Shown one piece after another: positions 60,032 through 64,000 of a DNA stretch of 64,000 nucleotides (position 1 is its first letter; every line of letters begins with the position of its first letter). Under the pieces are notes generated by a model that was given only the letters and a program-made list of their open reading frames with translations, had not been told where the DNA came from and did no database searches. The DNA comes from Streptomyces sp. DSM 15324 (GTDB lineage: Bacteria > Actinomycetota > Actinomycetes > Streptomycetales > Streptomycetaceae), in NCBI RefSeq assembly GCF_001514285.1, contig NZ_KQ949038.1, forward strand, positions 122,796 to 186,795, written 5' to 3'. A program made the translations under genes and the position numbers.

Positions 60032-60549
60032 CCCCGCCCAGGTGACAGGCACACAGCCCGCCGCCAACACCCTCGCCCCGGCGACACGGTGAGTGCCTGC
60101 GTCCGAACCTCGGGGCGGGAGACGGCCTGAACCGCAGTGCTGACGTGGGAGGTTGACGAGAGCGTGACCGCCGTGGTTTCTGCGCGCTGAGCGAGGTGAC
60201 ATGCGTGCATCGGAGTGTCGTGCGGTCTCAGTTCTCGCCGGCGTGGGGTTGGAAACCGCTGACTTTGGTGACCGTCCTGTCATGGCAGATGGTGGCCCCC
60301 GGTCTCCCCCTCGAAGACCGGGGGCTATCGACGTTTCTGGGTGTGTCCCGACACTGCGGTGGCACCGGCTCCAGCGTCACATCTGGGCCAGCGACAAAGG
60401 AACTCCCCAGTTCATCCCCTCACAGTCCCCGCGCAACCGCCATGCGTGCACGGCCCGGACGGCCTCAATGGCCTGCCTTCGCTGATCAGAGCCTGCCCGC
60501 CGTGCCGGGCCCCTGCCCACCACAGATCAACCGCCCCCTCGCCGGCTCA
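60032..60549. other. Intergenic stretch, no gene recognised
   Basis: About 520 bp between the convergent pectinesterase and helicase genes. Open frames here have no known motifs and no ribosome sites. I see no terminator hairpin with a long stem. Confidence 0.5.
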
Positions 60550-63057
60550 CTACCAGCGCATGCCCAGCGCCGACAGCTCCTCGACTCGCTCAGGCGCAAG
60601 ACTCGCCTTACGAGTACGGGAGTTGGCGATGAACACACCCAGCGCCAGCTCAGATCCGTCAACGGTTTCGGTGTGCGTTCGGGGTACGTTCAGATGACCC
60701 TCCCGAGCGCGGTACCGGCGGGCTGCCGCCAGATTCGCCTCCCACTTCTGCGCACGGCTGCGCCGAGGGACGACCGTCGCCGCCGGCATCTCTTCCGCAC
60801 GGGGTTCGACGCCCAGTACCTCGTCGAGCAGCCACTGCTGCACGCTGCTCAGCGCATTCCACTCCTGCCGCTGTGTCTGCACCCAGCGCCCGATGTCTTC
60901 GCCCTGCACCAGCAGCACGCCCTCCCTCTCCGGCAGTGAACCCCCGGTCTGGCGGTGCATGCGGGCAAGGTGGAAGCAGCGCTGCCACGCCACCGGCCAC
61001 GCCGGACACCACGCGGGATCGATCTCCTCCAGCGCCCGGCGCCGCTCCCGGCTCAGCCCACCCGCCCCAGAGCCCGCCTGCGGCCCCTTCGCCAGGTGGC
61101 CCTCGGCGCGCCGGGCAGCGGCACGCTGGTTCTTCAGCCAGATCCCGACCGGGTAGTTCTCCCAGGTAGCCTCGGTAGGGGCCAGCAGATGGCCGTGCTC
61201 GGCGGCCCAGCCGCGGGCCGCGGCCAGGCCCTCGTCGAAGGCGACCGTGAAGTGGGACCACACCATCCCCAGTTCGTCCAACTGCGCCACCCGCTCCGGG
61301 TCGAGCCTGCCCTGGCGATTCAGGCGCCGCTGGTTGGAGATCCACACCCCCAGCGGGAACCCGTCAGGAGCGGTGTGCCCGTAGGGAACGCGCAGATGCC
61401 CCTGGTCACTGTGAAACGCGAGTGCCGCCTGCAGTCCCCGCCGCCAGAACTCGCCCTCCGGCCGCAGCACCCGCGCACTGATGAACGCCGCCAACTGGGC
61501 CGGATCCCGCCGCGACGAGAACGACAGCAGCCCCTGCGCCGCACCGCCGGTCCCGCCTCCCGCGCTCGGGCCGACAGAGGCCGCCTCGGACCGGCTGGCG
61601 GCCTCGGACCGGCTGGCGGCCTGCGGGACGGCGAGCTGCTCGACCGCCTCCGCGTCGTGCGCCCGCAGCGCGGTCAGCAACTTCGCCAGGTCCTCATACG
61701 CCTTCGAGGCGAGCATCTCGTCCGGCTCTTCACCCTGCCCCAGGAACACCGGCACGACCAGCGAGGCGATCTTGCCCTCACCCGGCTGCATCCGCAGCGC
61801 ACGGCCCACTGCCTGGACCACGTCGGGCACCGAACCCCGCACGTCAGCGAAGACCACCGCGTCACAGCCCGGCGTGTCCACTCCCTCGCCCAGCACCCGC
61901 ACCGACGACAGCACACACCGCTCCCACACCGCACCGTCCGCCGCACACCCCGCCGAGAACTCCTCCAACACCTCCCGCCGGTGCCCGACCTTGTGCTCCC
62001 CGCACAGCCACTGCGCCCACACCGCCCCCGGCTCCGTATAGGCCCCCTCGCCGCTCTCCCACAGCGCCTTCGCCACTGCGCCCAGCCCACTGGCGAAGGC
62101 CTCCGCCTCACTTGTACGGGAGTGGAACGTCAACAACCGCCTCAACTTCTGCTCGGCCGCCGTCTTCAGCACCGCCGTCTGCAGCGCAGCCAACCGCAGC
62201 CCCCGCACCGCGTCACTGCGCGCATCCGACCCCACCAGCTGCATCGCCTGCACCTGCGGATCAGCGATGTCCACACACACCACCTGATACCGCGCGACCA
62301 GCCCCCGCTCGATCGCCTCCGACAGCGGCAACCGGTACACCACCGGCCCGAACACGCTCTCGTCATCCATGGACGCCACCAGCGCCGCCGACCCGCCCTC
62401 ACTCCCCGACGAGGCATCCCACAACCGCGGTGTCGCCGTCATGTACAGACGCCGCGCCGCCGGCACCTTCCCCTGGGCATGCACCGCCGCCCACGGCTTG
62501 CCCAGCACCCCCGACGTCCGGTGCGCCTCATCCACCACCACCAGGTCCCACCGACCCAGACCACCCGCATGCGCCCGCTCCAACACCCCCAAGCCCAGCG
62601 CCGCATACGTGGCGAACACCGTCACCCGCTCACGGCCGGCCAACCACGCCACCAACTGCTCGGCATCGGTCGTGCACGGCACTTCCAACGCCCCACCCTC
62701 GCGCGGCGAGCACACCCCGAACATCGGCCCCGTACGCCCTGCAGCCCGCCACACCCCCACCATCTGCCCCAGCAGATCGAGCGTGGGCACCAGCACCAGC
62801 ACGCGCCCTGCACGCAGCTCCAGCGCCGTGTGCACCCCCACCAGACTCTTGCCCGCCCCCGTGGCAGCAACCACCTGAGCCCGCAGCCCGTTCTCAGGCC
62901 ACACCCCACCCGGCGGCTGAGCCAACGCCCGCACCACCGCATCCACGGCCTCAATCTGATGGGGACGAAGCCGATGCCGACCCGACACGATCTTCCGCCT
63001 TCCACGCCGCACCAACAGGGGCAGTAGCCCCTCACTACAGACTCTATCCCGAGCCAC
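60550..63057 (-). CDS. DEAD/DEAH-box helicase with helicase-associated (HA) repeats, TtrA-like
   Basis: An 835-residue superfamily 2 helicase. Walker A is VAATGAGKSLVG near residue 66, DEAH box VVVDEAHRTSG near 175, motif III YMTATPR, and motif VI QAVGRALRM near 440. The second half has four HA-type repeats, each with a pattern like EGHLxVP followed by LGVxIxNxR, at about 525, 590, 690 and 770. A short repeated AASRSE segment lies before them. TtrA-like helicases of this type are the outermost genes of several Streptomyces chromosomes and have been linked to conjugal transfer. It reads away from the telomere. Confidence 0.88.
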   Translation of the reverse strand: MARDRVCSEGLLPLLVRRGRRKIVSGRHRLRPHQIEAVDAVVRALAQPPGGVWPENGLRAQVVAATGAGKSLVGVHTALELRAGRVLVLVPTLDLLGQMVGVWRAAGRTGPMFGVCSPREGGALEVPCTTDAEQLVAWLAGRERVTVFATYAALGLGVLERAHAGGLGRWDLVVVDEAHRTSGVLGKPWAAVHAQGKVPAARRLYMTATPRLWDASSGSEGGSAALVASMDDESVFGPVVYRLPLSEAIERGLVARYQVVCVDIADPQVQAMQLVGSDARSDAVRGLRLAALQTAVLKTAAEQKLRRLLTFHSRTSEAEAFASGLGAVAKALWESGEGAYTEPGAVWAQWLCGEHKVGHRREVLEEFSAGCAADGAVWERCVLSSVRVLGEGVDTPGCDAVVFADVRGSVPDVVQAVGRALRMQPGEGKIASLVVPVFLGQGEEPDEMLASKAYEDLAKLLTALRAHDAEAVEQLAVPQAASRSEAASRSEAASVGPSAGGGTGGAAQGLLSFSSRRDPAQLAAFISARVLRPEGEFWRRGLQAALAFHSDQGHLRVPYGHTAPDGFPLGVWISNQRRLNRQGRLDPERVAQLDELGMVWSHFTVAFDEGLAAARGWAAEHGHLLAPTEATWENYPVGIWLKNQRAAARRAEGHLAKGPQAGSGAGGLSRERRRALEEIDPAWCPAWPVAWQRCFHLARMHRQTGGSLPEREGVLLVQGEDIGRWVQTQRQEWNALSSVQQWLLDEVLGVEPRAEEMPAATVVPRRSRAQKWEANLAAARRYRAREGHLNVPRTHTETVDGSELALGVFIANSRTRKASLAPERVEELSALGMRW

Positions 63058-63252
63058 TTTGATGCAATCGCCCTATCGAGCGACAACAGTGCTTTGCCCT
63101 CGAAGGCCGCACCCATCACCGTCCCACCCAGACCTCACCCCTCGCGGGAACTGCCCCGGTCTTCCGCGCATGGCGGGTGCGGAGTGGGAGAATGCCCACC
63201 CCGCACCCGCCGTGCTTCAACCGCCCGCAAGCGGCAACAGGCTGAAGAGCCG

Positions 63253-63696
63253 TCAGGACGGGGGAGAGGCAGGTGACTTCGGAAGCCCCTCCATCCCGAG
63301 CTTCGCCAGACGCGACCGGATCGCATTCGGCTGCCGAGCAAACCGTTCAGCCAGCTCGTCAACACCACTCCCAGAAGTGTGGAGCCGCAGCAGCAACTGG
63401 TCATCCTCCGGCGTCCACCGCTCGTAGGCCTTCGGATACTGCTTGCGCACCTCGTCTACCGAGTACACCCGCGAAGCCGGCTCCAACCCCACCGGCAGCT
63501 CCACCCCGTCCAACACGGAAGAGGGGAAACTACACACTTCAACACCCCGCAACCAGAAGGTGATTGAACCGCCCTCGAACGTCAGCAGATCCGCCTCAAC
63601 ATCCAGCACCCGCCGCATGACATCCCCATCCGAAGGATCAACCACGAACTCCGAGAAACGTAACCGGATCTTCCCCTGAGAAACAGCACCAGACAT
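63253..63696 (-). CDS. Telomere-proximal protein with a C-terminal Myb/SANT-like helix-turn-helix
   Basis: A 147-residue protein, the last gene before the telomere. The first 95 residues are mainly beta (GKIRLRFSEFVVDPSDGDVM, GSITFWLRGVEVCSF) without a known motif. The last 50 read YERWTPEDDQLLLRLHTSGS, then ELAERFARQPNAIRSRLAKL, a Myb/SANT-type or histone-like helix-turn-helix seen in other phage and actinomycete DNA-binding proteins. Start ATG 63696; 63717 is an alternative. It lies 195 bp from the helicase on the same strand, so a telomere-related role is possible, but that is a guess from position. Confidence 0.75.
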   Translation of the reverse strand: MSGAVSQGKIRLRFSEFVVDPSDGDVMRRVLDVEADLLTFEGGSITFWLRGVEVCSFPSSVLDGVELPVGLEPASRVYSVDEVRKQYPKAYERWTPEDDQLLLRLHTSGSGVDELAERFARQPNAIRSRLAKLGMEGLPKSPASPPS

Positions 63697-63758
63697 GCCA
63701 ACCACCCTGCCCAACACGGCGCCTCAGCAAGCCCGGCACCACTCCTTGTAGTCAGCCA

Positions 63759-64000
63759 GGCCCGCAACGCGGGCCCAAGGCAGGGGAGCGAAGCGGACCT
63801 GCCTCCGAGCCGCGGAGCGGATCTGGTCCCGGGCGTTCACGCCCGGGCACTTCCTTGGGTCCGCAACGCGGACCCACCCGGCGGGCTTGCCCGCCAGCAG
63901 GCCGCGCAACGCGCGGGCCCCGAGCCGCAACGCGGCTCGGTTCGGGGGGCGCCGCAACGCGGCGCCGTTCACTTTGGGGGGTGCGCAGCACCCCCCAACC
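63759..64000. repeat. Telomeric hairpin array at the end of the linear replicon
   Basis: At least eight perfect hairpins in 240 bp. Five have an AAC loop closed by CGC and GCG arms: 63759-63775, 63856-63876, 63902-63916, 63921-63939 and 63948-63966. Others: 63828-63847 (8-bp stem, TTCA loop), 63880-63895 (TT loop) and the terminal 63976-63996 (9-bp stem GGGGGGTGC, GCA loop). AACC ends the window. Arrays of this kind with three-base loops form on the 3' overhang of Streptomyces linear replicons and are replicated with a terminal protein. Open frames in this stretch are artefacts. Confidence 0.85.

Noticed and set aside
61590..61622. Short tandem repeat as a mobile or regulatory repeat
   Set aside because: It is an in-frame AASRSE duplication within the helicase linker.
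60955..63027. Plus-strand open frame of 690 codons opposite the helicase
   Set aside because: His/Arg/Pro-rich shadow; the minus-strand helicase has all motifs.
63724..63991. Open frames in the last 270 bases
   Set aside because: They are produced by the telomeric hairpins; no ribosome site or protein-like composition.
1..64000. CRISPR arrays, tRNA and rRNA genes
   Set aside because: I looked for regularly spaced repeats and tRNA-like cloverleaf segments and found none.

Overview
The window reads as the last 64 kb of one arm of a Streptomyces-type linear replicon. The base composition is very GC-rich, codons end mostly in G or C, and the regulators are of actinobacterial types (TetR, HxlR, IclR, GlxA/AraC, PucR and LuxR families). 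The final 240 bases are a chain of short perfect hairpins, most with the same AAC loop, ending in a G/C hairpin four bases from the last base. That is how a Streptomyces telomere looks. A helicase with helicase-associated (HA) repeats, like the TtrA gene found near Streptomyces chromosome ends, is the second gene in from the end. I cannot tell from sequence alone whether this is the chromosome or a large linear plasmid.

Layout. 1-12 kb: fatty-acid or aromatic-type catabolic genes (acyl-CoA ligase, hydrolase, enoyl-CoA hydratase, SDRs, a luciferase-like oxidoreductase, lipoamide dehydrogenase, amidase) with local TetR/HxlR regulators; several have clear palindromic operators. 12.6-15 kb: a TetR gene, a small secreted protein, and relics of an IS5-type transposase and an APC permease. 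15-20 kb: a GlxA-type regulator, a two-domain SnoaL-like protein, a three-domain quinone-oxidoreductase/SnoaL/SnoaL fusion and a metallo-beta-lactamase-fold hydrolase; the divergent promoter is duplicated, and a decayed third copy of the module lies at 31.2-34.3 kb, split by an ISL3 element. 20-24 kb: a TetR gene and three SDRs. 24-30 kb: a hydrolase, then an operon of 4-hydroxy-2-oxoacid aldolase, acylating aldehyde dehydrogenase and IlvD/Edd dehydratase beside an IclR regulator. 30-34 kb: HAD hydrolase, intact ISL3-family element with a passenger gene, and relics.

34.5-51 kb is a Baeyer-Villiger regulon: SRPBCC, SDR and a BVMO-esterase fusion (minus strand); DapA-like lyase/aldolase, second BVMO and ALDH (plus); SnoaL-like, ALDH and alpha/beta hydrolase (minus); and a PucR-type regulator. 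A 19-bp element with two GGTCA half-sites lies upstream of all three catabolic units in the same relative orientation, suggesting one regulon now interrupted by IS110, ISL3 and IS3 debris. The expected chemistry is alcohol to ketone (SDR), ketone to ester or lactone (BVMO), ester to alcohol plus acid (hydrolases), aldehyde to acid (ALDH); the substrate is unknown.

51-58 kb holds regulators (HxlR, TetR, a MerR-like protein, a large LuxR-type ATPase), an aldo/keto reductase and a small protein. 58-60 kb has the most striking gene: a Tat-exported ribosome-inactivating-protein domain joined to a pectin methylesterase, with one frame change between the two reading frames. 60.5-64 kb is the terminal helicase, a Myb/SANT-like protein and the telomere.
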